A DNA stretch of 64,000 nt from assembly GCF_900102945.1 (NCBI RefSeq), contig NZ_FNGI01000013.1, forward strand, positions 1 through 64,000, in the 5' to 3' direction. Below are positions 17,273 to 26,756 of the stretch, in pieces. The DNA comes from Modicisalibacter muralis. Lineage in GTDB: Bacteria; Pseudomonadota; Gammaproteobacteria; Pseudomonadales; Halomonadaceae. The notes under the pieces were generated by a model. The model did not search any database and was not told the DNA's origin. It was given only the letters and a program-made list of their open reading frames with translations. The position numbers were made by a program, and so were the translations under genes. Every line of letters begins with the position of its first letter. Position 1 is the stretch's first letter.

Positions 17273-19264
17273 ATGCCTTCTCGTTTCATGCTTGCCAATG
17301 CCATCCGCGCGCTATCGATGGATGCCGTGCAAAAAGCCAATTCAGGCCACCCCGGCGCACCGATGGGCATGGCCGATATCGCCGAAGTGCTATGGAACGA
17401 TCATCTCAAGCACAACCCGGCCAATCCCACCTGGCAGGATCGCGATCGCTTCGTTCTCTCCAACGGTCACGGCTCGATGCTGCTTTATTCGCTACTGCAC
17501 CTGACCGGCTATGACCTGACGACCGACGACCTGAAACAGTTTCGGCAACTCCATTCGCGCACGCCGGGCCACCCCGAGCTGGGTTATACCCCCGGTGTCG
17601 AGACGACCACGGGGCCGCTGGGCCAGGGCTTGGCCAACGCCGTCGGCATGGCGATTGCCGAACGCACGCTGGCCAGCCAATACAATCGCCCCGATCACAC
17701 GATCGTCGATCACCGCACCTGGTGCTTCGTCGGCGATGGTTGCCTGATGGAAGGCATCAGCCATGAGGCCTGCTCCCTGGCGGGGACGCTGGGGCTGGGC
17801 AAGCTGACCGTCATCTACGACGACAACGGCATCTCCATCGACGGCGACGTCAAGGGCTGGTTCACCGACGATACCGCCAAGCGTTTCGAGGCCTACGGCT
17901 GGCATGTGGCGGCGGATGTCGATGGCCATGACCCGGCGCAGATCGATCAAGCCATCGAACTCGCCAAGCGCCAGGATGACCGCCCCAGCCTGATTATCTG
18001 CAAGACCGTCATCGGCTTCGGCGCGCCCAACAAACAGGGCACCGAGGCCACGCATGGCGCCGCGCTGGGCGACGATGAAGTCGCCGCCGCCCGGGAGCGG
18101 CTCGACTGGCCACATCCGGCTTTTCACGTCCCGGACGATATCTATGCCGGCTGGAACGCCATCGACAAAGGCAGCCAAAGGGAGGCGGATTGGCAGGCGC
18201 GTTTCGCGCGTTACAGCGAAACATTTCCCAGTGAAGCCAGGGAACTCCAACGTCGCTGGAACGGCGAGTTGCCCGGCGATCTCGACGGCGCGCAAGTCAT
18301 CGAACAGGCACAACGGGCGTGCGAGAGCCTGGCATCACGCAAGGCTTCCCTGCAGACACTGAATCGCCTCGCGCCAAGGCTTCCCGAACTGCTGGGTGGA
18401 AGCGCCGATCTGGCGCCATCCAACCTGACCTTCTGGGACGGCGCCGAGGCCATTTCCCCGACAAGCCCCGCGGGCAACTACCTGCACTATGGCGTGCGCG
18501 AATTCGCCATGGGCGCGATCATGAACGGCATCAGCATGCATGGCGGCTTCATCCCCTATGGCGCCACCTTCCTGACCTTCATGGAATACATGCACAACGC
18601 CGTGCGCATGGCGGCCCTGGCCAAACGCCAGGTGGTCTTCGTCTATACTCACGATTCGATCGGCTTGGGCGAGGACGGCCCGACCCACCAGCCCGTCGAG
18701 CAACTCAACGCCCTGCGCGTGACACCCAACCTGGCCACCTGGCGCCCCTGCGACGCCACGGAAACCGCGGCGGCCTGGCTGGCGGCGCTCAAGCGCCAGG
18801 ACGGACCGACAGCCCTGGTGCTGTCCCGCCAGACGTTGGCGGGACAACGGCGCAGCACCGAGCAAGTGGCGCATATCGAGCGTGGCGGCTATGTGCTGCG
18901 AGACTGCCAGGACTTCCCTGACTTGATCCTGATCGCCACTGGCTCCGAGGTGCAGCTGGCGATGCAGTCCGCCGACGCGCTGGCAGCCAAGGGCCGGCGT
19001 GTCCGCGTGGTATCCATGCCCTGCACGGCGATGTTCGATCAGCAGGACGTGGACTACCGTGAATCGGTGCTGCCTTCTCATATACGCAAACGTATTGCTA
19101 TCGAGGCCGCGCATGCCGATTACTGGCACAAGTATGTCGGCCTCGATGGCCGCGTCATCGGCATGACCGGATACGGCGAATCGGCGCCCGCACCCGATCT
19201 TTTCAAACATTTCGGCTTTACCGTCGAACGGGTCGTAGCACAGGCCGAGGCACTACTGGACTGA
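17273..19264 (+). CDS. tkt: Transketolase
   Basis: A 663-residue full-length thiamine diphosphate enzyme that transfers two-carbon units among pentose, tetrose and hexose phosphates. N-terminal [21 protein letters not shown], the cofactor motif [14 protein letters not shown] (about 155-168), the pyrimidine-domain segment [19 protein letters not shown], and [11 protein letters not shown] in the C-terminal domain are all present, so no domain is missing. It follows transaldolase by 18 bp and is the last gene of the kinase operon. A housekeeping transketolase is often placed near epd-pgk, but here the gene belongs to the polyol island, which suggests a dedicated copy. Confidence 0.95.
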   Translation: MPSRFMLANAIRALSMDAVQKANSGHPGAPMGMADIAEVLWNDHLKHNPANPTWQDRDRFVLSNGHGSMLLYSLLHLTGYDLTTDDLKQFRQLHSRTPGHPELGYTPGVETTTGPLGQGLANAVGMAIAERTLASQYNRPDHTIVDHRTWCFVGDGCLMEGISHEACSLAGTLGLGKLTVIYDDNGISIDGDVKGWFTDDTAKRFEAYGWHVAADVDGHDPAQIDQAIELAKRQDDRPSLIICKTVIGFGAPNKQGTEATHGAALGDDEVAAARERLDWPHPAFHVPDDIYAGWNAIDKGSQREADWQARFARYSETFPSEARELQRRWNGELPGDLDGAQVIEQAQRACESLASRKASLQTLNRLAPRLPELLGGSADLAPSNLTFWDGAEAISPTSPAGNYLHYGVREFAMGAIMNGISMHGGFIPYGATFLTFMEYMHNAVRMAALAKRQVVFVYTHDSIGLGEDGPTHQPVEQLNALRVTPNLATWRPCDATETAAAWLAALKRQDGPTALVLSRQTLAGQRRSTEQVAHIERGGYVLRDCQDFPDLILIATGSEVQLAMQSADALAAKGRRVRVVSMPCTAMFDQQDVDYRESVLPSHIRKRIAIEAAHADYWHKYVGLDGRVIGMTGYGESAPAPDLFKHFGFTVERVVAQAEALLD

Positions 19265-19282
19265 TCGATACGCGGCAGCGCG

Positions 19283-20662
19283 TTAGCCCAGCTCGTCGAA
19301 AACGCCCCGCACCAGCTCCGAGAGTGTGGGGTGGATGTGGATCGTGTTTCGAATCAGCGCTGCGCTAGCGTCACCGGCATTCATCGCCACCGCAACCTCA
19401 TGCACCAGATCGGCCGCCTGCGGCCCAATCATATGGAAGCCGAGGATACGTTCGCTGCCTTCCTCCATCAGCAGCTTGGCGAAACCGGGCGGGGCACCGA
19501 CGATCTTGCCCTTGGCGACATCGGCGTACGCTTTTTTGGCGACCCGGTAGCGCAACCCCTGCTGCTGGCATTCGTGCTCGGTTAGCCCCACCGCGCCAAC
19601 CTGTGGGTCGGAGAACACCGCATGCGGATTGGCGCGATAGGAGACCGCTTCATTGGAGCCCTGCGAGTTGCGATAGGCCAGTTCGCCCTCGTAGCTCGAA
19701 GTATGCTTGAACATCGCCTGGCCGATGATGTCGCCGTAGGCGTAGATATCCGGGTGGCTGGTGCGTAGCGCTTCGTCGATGCGAATCCAGCCTTTGTCGT
19801 CGAGCTCGACCCCGGTCTTATCCAGGTCCAGCGCATCGCTGTTGGGTTTGCGCCCGGCGGCGATCAGTAGCTCGTCGGCCAGCACGGTGGTGGTCTCGCC
19901 ATTCTCGCCTTGGGTGATTTCCAGGCCCTTGCCGGCGCCTTCCCTCACCGCGCGCTCCGCTCGCGAATCCATACACAGCCACACCTTGCGTCCGAATTCC
20001 TGGGTGAATAGCTCACTGACCTCATGATCTTCGCTGAGCAGGGTCCGGCCCGAGTCGACGATCGTCACCTCGGTACCCAGCGTGGCGAAGAAATGGCCCA
20101 GTTCGGCGCCGATGTAGCCGCCACCGAGAATCACCAGCCGCCGCGGCTGGGTGGTCAGTTCCAGCACGTCTTCGTTGGTCCAGTAGCCGACCTCTTCCAG
20201 GCCGTCGATGGGCGGTACGGCGGGGCGTGCGCCACTGGCGATGAAAAATTTATCGGCGGTGATGCGCTGCCCATCGTCGGTCTCGAGCAGTTTGTCGTCG
20301 ATAAAACGCGCGTGGCTGTAAAACGGCGTCAACGCCTCGTCGACCCACTGCTTGGCGCCAGCGGCATTGTCGGCGCGTTGCTCGCGCATGCGCTGCATGA
20401 TCCGGTCGAAATGCACGCGAACCGAGGATTGATCGAGTGTCAGGCCGAACGCTTCGGCCTCACGGATCGTCTTCATCACTTCGGCCGACTGGATCAATGC
20501 CTTGGACGGTATGCAGCCGCGATTGACGCAGGTACCGCCCAGCGCATGGGATCGCGCCTCGATCAGCGCCACGCGCTTGCCGGCTTGATGGGCATGATAG
20601 GCGGCGCTCAAACCGGAGCCACCGCCGATCACCGCTACGTCGAAATGCTCTACGTCAGGCAT
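19283..20662 (-). CDS. Dihydrolipoamide dehydrogenase-like flavoprotein disulfide reductase
   Basis: A 459-residue class I pyridine nucleotide-disulfide oxidoreductase. It has the FAD motif IGGGSGLSAAY (about 12-22), the redox-active pair in GGTCVNRGCIPSK (about 42-54), the NAD-binding GGGYIGAELGHFFATLG, and the active-site HIHPTLSE near the C-terminus. These residues mark an active disulfide reductase. No E1 or E2 dehydrogenase genes are adjacent, so it is probably not the Lpd of a 2-oxoacid complex; a stand-alone lipoamide or low-molecular-weight disulfide reductase is possible. The start has AAGGAGGT 6 bases upstream, an almost ideal site. It converges on transketolase with 18 bp between the stops. 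Confidence 0.8.
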   Translation of the reverse strand: MPDVEHFDVAVIGGGSGLSAAYHAHQAGKRVALIEARSHALGGTCVNRGCIPSKALIQSAEVMKTIREAEAFGLTLDQSSVRVHFDRIMQRMREQRADNAAGAKQWVDEALTPFYSHARFIDDKLLETDDGQRITADKFFIASGARPAVPPIDGLEEVGYWTNEDVLELTTQPRRLVILGGGYIGAELGHFFATLGTEVTIVDSGRTLLSEDHEVSELFTQEFGRKVWLCMDSRAERAVREGAGKGLEITQGENGETTTVLADELLIAAGRKPNSDALDLDKTGVELDDKGWIRIDEALRTSHPDIYAYGDIIGQAMFKHTSSYEGELAYRNSQGSNEAVSYRANPHAVFSDPQVGAVGLTEHECQQQGLRYRVAKKAYADVAKGKIVGAPPGFAKLLMEEGSERILGFHMIGPQAADLVHEVAVAMNAGDASAALIRNTIHIHPTLSELVRGVFDELG

Positions 20663-20707
20663 CGAAAACCTCCTTGTCGGGCTGGCTTCCCTCCAGCGTG
20701 CGGACTA

Positions 20708-20995
20708 TCAGCTTTCCAAGCGCCTCAACAGGCGCCGACCACGCCGGCTGCGCTTGGCCCGATGCATGGCTTCACTGCCGATGCGCTGACCGACGATACG
20801 CGCCATGCCGACCAGCACGCCGGAGGCCGCGCCCCACAACAACGCATGGCGCCACCCCACATCCGCGTCGTAAGTATCCAGAGGCGGTTTACCGATCTTG
20901 CGTTGGTAGGTTTTCTGCATGCTATTGCGTGCCGCTACGCCAGCGGCGATCGCCACGCCCGAACTGACCAATGTCCACAGCGTCTCTTCCTTCAT
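20708..20995 (-). CDS. DUF4235 family small membrane protein
   Basis: A 95-residue protein with two hydrophobic stretches (LWTLVSSGVAIAAGVAARN, about 6-24, and ALLWGAASGVLVGMARIVG, about 51-69) separated by a polar loop and ended by an Arg/Lys-rich tail. I assign it to DUF4235, a family of small membrane proteins with no known biochemical function. It lies 45 bp upstream of, and in the same direction as, the flavoprotein gene, and is divergent to the semialdehyde dehydrogenase gene. GGAAG precedes the start. Confidence 0.65.
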   Translation of the reverse strand: MKEETLWTLVSSGVAIAAGVAARNSMQKTYQRKIGKPPLDTYDADVGWRHALLWGAASGVLVGMARIVGQRIGSEAMHRAKRSRRGRRLLRRLES

Positions 20996-21189
20996 GATGT
21001 CTTCCTTCGTCCTTGTACCGATCGAATGTATCGATCGAGCGGATCACGGTTTATCCAGCCCGTATCTCAAGCGTAGACGAGTGACACCCCTTGAGATGCA
21101 CGAATGCCACCCTCAGATTTTTCATACGCAGCTAACGACGCTCTCCATTCAGCAAGACCGCCATCCGGCGCAACGCCAAGGAGAATGAC

Positions 21190-22569
21190 ATGAGCCGCAA
21201 GACACTGACTGCCATCAATCCCGCCAATGAAAAGGTCGTCGGCGAACACGATATGCTCGACGAGGCAGGGATTGCCGCCAAGCTCGACAAGACCCGCCAT
21301 GGCTACGCCGAATTGCGCCAGCTACCGGTCAGCGAGCGCGCGAGGCGATTGCATGCCGTCGCCGATTTGATCGACGAGCGCCAAGCCGATATTGCCGAGG
21401 TGATTTGTCATGAGATGGGCAAACTGTTCCGCGGCGTGATCGATGAAACGAAAATTTCCTCGGCCATCGTGCGCTTCTATGCCGACAACGCCGAGGAATT
21501 CATGAAGTCCCAGCCCAAGGAGGTTCCTGGCGCGCAAAAGGCCGAAGTGATACGCGAGCCGATGGGCGCGGTGCTCGGCGTGATGCCCTGGAACTATCCG
21601 CTGTATCAGGTGGTGCGGTTCGCCGCGCCCAACCTGGCCGGTGGCAATGCCTGTCTGCTCAAGCACGCCTCCAACGTGCCGGGCAGCGCCAAGCTGATCA
21701 CCCAGCTGTTTCACGATGCCGGCTTCGAGGAAGGCGCTTTCACTTGGCTGCCGGTATCGGCCAGCCAGATCGACGATATCATTCGCGACCCGATCGTCTG
21801 CGGCGTCACCCTGACCGGCAGCGAGCCCGCCGGCCGCGCGGTGGCCAAGACCGCCGGCGACGAGATCAAGCCCAGCGTGCTGGAACTCGGCGGTATCGAT
21901 CCGTTGATCGTGCTCGACGACGCCGATATCGACAAAGCCGTGGAACTGGCGATTGCCGGACGCTTCGATAACACCGGCCAAAGCTGCGCGGCTTCCAAGC
22001 GACTGATCGTCGTCGAACCCTTGGCCGAGCGCTTCACCGAGCGCCTTATCGATCAGGTGCAGAAGATGCGCATCGGCGATCCGATGGACGCCAGCAATGA
22101 TATCGGTCCGATGTCGCGCAAGGATCTGCGTGACGACCTCCACGATCAGGTCAAGCGGGCCGTCAAGGCAGGCGCGCAACTCGAAACCGGCGGCGAGATT
22201 CTCGACAAGCCCGGTGCCTGGTACGCGCCGACGGTGTTGACCAATGTCGCGCCAGGTAACCCGGCCTTCGACGAGGAGCTGTTCGGCCCGGTGGCTTCGG
22301 TGGTCGTCGCCGAGGGCACCGAGCACGCCATCGAGCTTGCCAATCACAGTGACTATGGCCTGGGCGGCACCGTGGTCGGTCAGGACGTCAAGCGCGCCGA
22401 GCAGGTCGCACGCCGGCTGAACGTCGGCATGAGCTTCGTCAACCAACCCACCACGCCCTATGCCCAACTGCCTTTTGGTGGGGTGAAGAATAGCGGCTAC
22501 GGTCGCGAGCAGAGCGAATACGGCTTCGGCGAATTCCTCAACGTGCGTACCGTTTTCGTCGCCGCCTGA
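21190..22569 (+). CDS. sad: NAD(P)-dependent succinate-semialdehyde dehydrogenase (Sad/YneI type)
   Basis: A 459-residue aldehyde dehydrogenase closest in pattern to E. coli Sad (462 residues). It has GVMPWNYPLYQVVR (oxyanion Asn), LLKHASNVPG, VTLTGSEPAGRAVAKTAG, the catalytic Glu in VLELGGIDPLIVL, and the nucleophilic Cys in GRFDNTGQSCAASKR. The substrate is not fixed by sequence; succinate semialdehyde is the usual assignment for this subgroup. AAGGAG lies 7 bases before the start. A clear terminator follows the gene, which appears to be a single transcription unit. Confidence 0.85.
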   Translation: MSRKTLTAINPANEKVVGEHDMLDEAGIAAKLDKTRHGYAELRQLPVSERARRLHAVADLIDERQADIAEVICHEMGKLFRGVIDETKISSAIVRFYADNAEEFMKSQPKEVPGAQKAEVIREPMGAVLGVMPWNYPLYQVVRFAAPNLAGGNACLLKHASNVPGSAKLITQLFHDAGFEEGAFTWLPVSASQIDDIIRDPIVCGVTLTGSEPAGRAVAKTAGDEIKPSVLELGGIDPLIVLDDADIDKAVELAIAGRFDNTGQSCAASKRLIVVEPLAERFTERLIDQVQKMRIGDPMDASNDIGPMSRKDLRDDLHDQVKRAVKAGAQLETGGEILDKPGAWYAPTVLTNVAPGNPAFDEELFGPVASVVVAEGTEHAIELANHSDYGLGGTVVGQDVKRAEQVARRLNVGMSFVNQPTTPYAQLPFGGVKNSGYGREQSEYGFGEFLNVRTVFVAA

Positions 22570-22591
22570 CCGCTGGCTTCGTCCTAGAGTC

Positions 22592-22627
22592 ACGCCCTGC
22601 GACCCACGTCGCAGGGCGTTTTCGTTT
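22592..22627 (+). terminator. Intrinsic terminator after sad
   Basis: ACGCCCTGCGAC (22592-22603) pairs with GTCGCAGGGCGT (22608-22619) around a CCAC loop and is followed by TTTTCGTTT. This is a strong intrinsic terminator 23 bp after the stop. Confidence 0.9.
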
Positions 22628-22705
22628 ATACGGTGGCTCCTTTATTCAGTCTTTGTCCATCGATTACCTACAGTAAAAGTACAGCCATGGAGTCGGAGGT
22701 GAACC

Positions 22706-23248
22706 ATGATCGAGCAGCGCTTTCATCGCCTGGGATCGCACCCGCTGATTGTCCTGTGTGCGATAGCACTGCTGGCCATGGCAGGGCCGGCCAGCGCACG
22801 GAGCAATGGGCCGGATGCCCGGGTCGAGGTCCGCGAGCAGTCGCCCTACGGTCGATACCTCACCGATAGCAAGGGGCGTAGCCTGTATCTGTTCGAGCAG
22901 GATAAACAAGGTGGCACGATGAGCACCTGTGTCGATGCCTGCGCCAACACCTGGCCTCCCTACACCGTCACCGGCGACCCCACCGTCGGCAAGGGTGTGG
23001 TTTCGTCCAAGCTCGGCACCATCGAACGCGAGGACGATATCAGGCAAGTCACCTACGCCGGCTGGCCGTTGTATTACTTCAGTGGTGATGATCGGCCCGG
23101 CGATGCACTCGGTCAGGATGTCGAACACCTCGGCGGCGAGTGGTACCTGATCACGCCCAAGGGTGAAAAAGTCGTCCATGGCGAACGCAGCGAAGCGCCC
23201 GACATTGGCGATACCGGGATCGAGAATCCTTCAGGCGTCAGCCAGTAG
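22706..23248 (+). CDS. COG4315-type secreted repeat protein
   Basis: A 180-residue exported protein of the secreted-repeat family (Lipoprotein_15, COG4315), whose function is unknown. It has a signal peptide ending LLAMAGPASA|RS (about residue 31), then two related motifs: GRYLTDSKGRSLYLFEQD (about 49-66) with a Cys pair in STCVDACANTWPP, and VTYAGWPLYYFSGDDRPGD (about 117-135). The repeated Y/LY-F-D pattern is the family hallmark. The start has GGAGG upstream. It stands alone between the sad terminator and the lrgA-like gene, 124 bp away. Confidence 0.8.
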   Translation: MIEQRFHRLGSHPLIVLCAIALLAMAGPASARSNGPDARVEVREQSPYGRYLTDSKGRSLYLFEQDKQGGTMSTCVDACANTWPPYTVTGDPTVGKGVVSSKLGTIEREDDIRQVTYAGWPLYYFSGDDRPGDALGQDVEHLGGEWYLITPKGEKVVHGERSEAPDIGDTGIENPSGVSQ

Positions 23249-23372
23249 CGCGTTGCCGGCGAATAAGCGAGACCATGTTGCCCCAGGCAAGTCTTTCGTC
23301 TGCTAACATTGCTCGTTTGGCCGATGGCTCATGCCGTCGTTCGCTCCGTGTATTCCAGCGAGTGTCCTGTCG

Positions 23373-23738
23373 ATGTCGATGCTTCGAGGTTTTTTGCTCC
23401 TCATACTGTTCTTGCTGGTGGGCGAATCGCTCTCCTTCATGCTCGATTGGCCAATCAGCGGCAGCGTGATCGGCATGATAACGCTGACTACCTGGTTGAT
23501 GCTGCGCGGTCATGTCAGCCAGGATCTCGTCGCCGCCAGCCAACCGTTGATCGCCTTTTTGACCATGCTGATCATGCCCGGCGTGGTTGGCGTGTTCTTT
23601 CTCGGCGCACAGCTCGCCGGGCAGTGGCTGGCCATCGCCATCAGCCTGATCGTCGGTACGCTGCTCAGCGTACTGACCACGCTACTCTTGATGAACCGCT
23701 TCACCCGCGCCGTAAGCGAGAGCGAGTCGCATGACTGA
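23373..23738 (+). CDS. CidA/LrgA family holin-like membrane protein
   Basis: A 121-residue membrane protein with four predicted helices, starting MSMLRGFLLLILFLLVGESL. The GSVIGMITLTTWLMLRG and FFLGAQLAGQWLAIAISLIVG segments match CidA/LrgA proteins, which act with LrgB-type partners in export of small metabolites or in murein-hydrolase control. The start at 23373 gives the usual family length; an in-frame start at 23331 would add 14 residues without a better ribosome-binding site. The stop overlaps the start of the next gene by 8 bases, so the two are translationally coupled. Confidence 0.82.
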   Translation: MSMLRGFLLLILFLLVGESLSFMLDWPISGSVIGMITLTTWLMLRGHVSQDLVAASQPLIAFLTMLIMPGVVGVFFLGAQLAGQWLAIAISLIVGTLLSVLTTLLLMNRFTRAVSESESHD

Positions 23739-24471
23739 CCTCGCCCTGCGTTGGCAAACGCTGCCCGCCCACCTGGCCGACACGCCGCTATTATCGACCG
23801 CTTTGACGCTGTTCGCCTTCATGCTCGGCGCCCGACTGTTTCAAGTCATCAAGCAGCCCGGCTGGTGCCCGCCGATCCTGATCGCCAGTAGCTTGCTGGC
23901 GCTGTTGATCTGGGTGCTACCGATCGGCTATCAGGACTATTACCAAGGCGCCGCCTGGCTGATGCTGCTGCTCGGGCCTGCCACGGTGGCGCTGGGCGTT
24001 CCCCTGTATCAGCAATTTCACCATATTCGCGCGTTGTGGCGCCCGGTGCTCATCACCCTGCCACCGGCAGCGATGCTGGCGGCGGCGTATTCGGTAGCAT
24101 TGGCCTGGTGGCTGGGCGCCTCACCCAACGTCGTTGCATCGCTGGCCCCCAAATCGGTCACCGCACCCATCGCACTCGGCATCACCGAGCAGATCGGTGG
24201 CTCGGCCTCGCTGATGATGGGCGGGTTACTGATCACTGGCGTGGTTGCGACCCTCGCCATTAGTCTGCTTGCCCCGCGACTCGGCGTGACCGATGAACGG
24301 GTGATCGGTTTCACGTTAGGCGTCAACGGCCATGCCATCGGTACCGTGCGAGCCTTCGAGATCAGTGCCGCCGCCGGTGCCTTCGCCTCGCTGGGCATGG
24401 GGCTGACCGGCATCTTCACGGCGATTTTCCTGCCAATTGCCTGGCAGCTGTTGGCATTCCCCATGCCCTGA
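23731..24471 (+). CDS. LrgB/CidB family membrane protein
   Basis: A 246-residue protein with about seven hydrophobic helices. It has LGPATVALGVPLYQQ (about 81-95), ASLAPKSVTAPIALGITEQIGG in the centre and GFTLGVNGHAIGTVRAFEIS near the C-terminus, all characteristic of LrgB/YohK proteins. It overlaps the LrgA-like gene by 8 bases and forms the usual two-gene unit. Members of this pair in other bacteria carry pyruvate, glycolate or related molecules; the substrate here is unknown. The 173 bp that follow contain only upstream sequence for kdgK. Confidence 0.87.
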   Translation: MTDLALRWQTLPAHLADTPLLSTALTLFAFMLGARLFQVIKQPGWCPPILIASSLLALLIWVLPIGYQDYYQGAAWLMLLLGPATVALGVPLYQQFHHIRALWRPVLITLPPAAMLAAAYSVALAWWLGASPNVVASLAPKSVTAPIALGITEQIGGSASLMMGGLLITGVVATLAISLLAPRLGVTDERVIGFTLGVNGHAIGTVRAFEISAAAGAFASLGMGLTGIFTAIFLPIAWQLLAFPMP

Positions 24472-24644
24472 AAAACGAGGATGGGTACTTCGCCAAGGAC
24501 AATCTCTGGATCACACTCAAGAAATGGTATTTTTACGGTATTATCATCATCTGGTTCTAAAAAAATGGCCTAAACTAAGTACTTTTACTACATGACTTGG
24601 CGAATCTAGCACTGCACTCAGTCCACCCACTACACGGAGCCCTC

Positions 24645-25610
24645 ATGCCACGCCCTGCCCCCGAGATTCTCGCCTTCGGCGAAGCCATGACGCTGTTCGT
24701 CGCCGAAACGACCGGCGACCTAGCCGATGTCCAGCGCTTCGAGCGTCGTATCGCCGGCGCCGACACCAACGTCGCCATCGGCCTGGCGCGACTGGGCTTC
24801 CATGTCGGCTGGTTGAGCCGGGTCGGCGCGGATAGCTTCGGTCGTTATATCCAACGCACGCTCGAAGCCGAAGGCATCGATTGCCGGCACCTGCAACGTG
24901 ACGAGCAACATCCCACCGGGCTGGTGTTCAAGGCGCGTGCCGAGCGCGGTGAAGACCCGCATGTGGAGTACATACGGCGTGGCAGCGCGGCCAGCCATTT
25001 ATGCCCGGAAGATGCCGCCGACGTCGATTTCGGCGCCGCGCGTCACCTGCACGCCACCGGCATTCCTCCGGCGCTTTCCGCCAGTGCCCGTGAGTTGTCA
25101 TTGCATATGCTCGAACGCGCCAGGGGCGCCGGGGCCAGCGTCTCGTTCGACACCAACCTGCGCCCCAGCCTGTGGCAGAGCGAACGGGTCATGTGCGAGA
25201 CCATCAACGCCCTGGCCGCCAAGGCCGACTGGGTGTTGCCCGGGCTCGCCGAAGGCCAGCGCCTGACCGGCCTGGAAACGGCGCATGACATCGCTGGCTT
25301 CTATCTCGATCAGGGCGCCCAGGCGGTGATCATCAAGCTTGGCCCGGAAGGCAGCTATTACCGCAGCCAGGCGGAAAGCTTTACCGTGGACGGTTTCAGG
25401 GTCAGCGAGGTAGTCGATACCGTCGGCGCCGGCGACGGCTTCGCGGTGGGCGTGGTCAGCGCGCTGCTCGATGGCTTGTCGCCACGCGCCGCGGTACGTC
25501 GCGGCAATCTGATCGGCGCCCAGGCGGTGCAGGTACTCGGCGACATGGAAGGCTTGCCCAGCCGGGAACATCTGAACGCGCTCGAAGCCGCTCTACCATC
25601 GCTGGACTGA
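24645..25610 (+). CDS. kdgK: 2-dehydro-3-deoxygluconate kinase (PfkB family)
   Basis: A 321-residue PfkB sugar kinase. The N-terminal LAFGEAMTLFV, the substrate segment GADTNVAIGLARLG, the KDG-kinase-type SFDTNLRPSLW and the ATP/anion-hole motif DTVGAGDGFAVG (about 258-269, catalytic Asp in GAGD) are present. KdgK phosphorylates 2-keto-3-deoxygluconate to KDPG, which enters the Entner-Doudoroff pathway. The start at 24645 (MPRPAPEILAF) has GGAG 6 bases upstream. It is followed 25 bp later by a 2-ketogluconate reductase-like gene, which supports a sugar-acid role. Ketogluconokinase specificity (KguK-like) is an alternative. Confidence 0.82.
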   Translation: MPRPAPEILAFGEAMTLFVAETTGDLADVQRFERRIAGADTNVAIGLARLGFHVGWLSRVGADSFGRYIQRTLEAEGIDCRHLQRDEQHPTGLVFKARAERGEDPHVEYIRRGSAASHLCPEDAADVDFGAARHLHATGIPPALSASARELSLHMLERARGAGASVSFDTNLRPSLWQSERVMCETINALAAKADWVLPGLAEGQRLTGLETAHDIAGFYLDQGAQAVIIKLGPEGSYYRSQAESFTVDGFRVSEVVDTVGAGDGFAVGVVSALLDGLSPRAAVRRGNLIGAQAVQVLGDMEGLPSREHLNALEAALPSLD

Positions 25611-25635
25611 GCCACATCAACCGGGAGTTTCATGC

Positions 25636-26619
25636 ATGACCAAGCGTATCGTCGCCTTTCGCCGCCTGAACGAACGCCACCTCGCCGAGTTGCGCGAGCA
25701 GTTCCACGTCGACTACTTCCCCGAGCTCGCTTGCGTCGACGATCCGGGCTTTCGCGAAGCGCTGGCCGAGGCCCATGGGCTGATCGGCACCAGCGTGAAG
25801 ATCACCCCGGAGCTACTCGACAAAGCCCCCCACCTGGAAGCCATCGCCACCATTTCGGTGGGCTACGACAATTACCCCGTCGACGAGTTGACCCGTCGCA
25901 ACATCCTGCTGTGCAACACGCCGGACGTACTCACCGAGACCACCGCCGACACCGGCTTCGCATTGATCATGGCCACGGCCCGCCGGGTGGTGGAGCTGGC
26001 CGAGTTCGTCAAGCGCGGCGACTGGCGCGAGAGCATCGGCGCGGCCCATTACGGCAGCGACGTGCACGGCAAGACGCTGGGCATGGTCGGCTTCGGGCGT
26101 ATCGGCGCCGCCGTGGCGCGGCGTGGCGCGCTGGGCTTCAACATGCGCGTACTGTATTCCAACGCCTCGCCCAAGCCGGAGCTTGAGGCCGAGCTCGGCG
26201 CACGGCGCTGCGAACTCGACGAGCTGCTCGGCGAGGCCGATTTCGTCTGCGTGACGGTACCCTTGACACCTGAAACCACGCATCTGTTCGGTGCCATGCA
26301 GTTCGCGCGCATAAAGCAGGACGCCATCTTCATCAATATCGCTCGCGGCAAGGTGGTCGATGAGCCGGCGCTGATCGCGGCACTCGAGACCGGACAGATA
26401 CGCGGCGCCGGGCTCGATGTGTTCGAAAACGAACCGCTGCGCGCCGACTCACCATTATTGCGCCTCCCCAGCGTGGTGGCCCTGCCGCATATCGGCTCGG
26501 CGACCCATGAAACACGCACCGCCATGGCTCAACGTGCAGTGGACAACATCACCCTGGCCCTGAATGGTGAGCGGCCGATCAGCCTGGTAAACGATCAAGC
26601 GTGGAAACAGCGGACCTGA
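25636..26619 (+). CDS. 2-ketogluconate / hydroxypyruvate reductase (GhrB family)
   Basis: A 327-residue D-isomer-specific 2-hydroxyacid dehydrogenase. It has ISVGYDNYPVDELTRR (about 74-89), the NAD(P)-binding LGMVGFGRIGAAVARR, catalytic Arg in NIARGKVVDEPAL, Glu in FENEPL and His in PHIGSATHETR. These place it with GhrB/TkrA rather than with the GhrA-like pseudogene upstream. It reduces 2-ketogluconate, hydroxypyruvate or glyoxylate. It is 25 bp behind kdgK and very probably co-transcribed; the pair suggests use of gluconate-derived keto acids. Confidence 0.85.
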   Translation: MTKRIVAFRRLNERHLAELREQFHVDYFPELACVDDPGFREALAEAHGLIGTSVKITPELLDKAPHLEAIATISVGYDNYPVDELTRRNILLCNTPDVLTETTADTGFALIMATARRVVELAEFVKRGDWRESIGAAHYGSDVHGKTLGMVGFGRIGAAVARRGALGFNMRVLYSNASPKPELEAELGARRCELDELLGEADFVCVTVPLTPETTHLFGAMQFARIKQDAIFINIARGKVVDEPALIAALETGQIRGAGLDVFENEPLRADSPLLRLPSVVALPHIGSATHETRTAMAQRAVDNITLALNGERPISLVNDQAWKQRT

Positions 26620-26756
26620 AAATCTCCCGGGATTGCGCTACAGTTAAAAAACAGTGTTCAATAAGTGTGTAAATTCACGCTCAATGCTGGGCTCTTCTTG
26701 CCGATAACTGTAACAATAGCGCCGCAAGTCCCGGTTGGCCGAAAGAGATTTTCATC

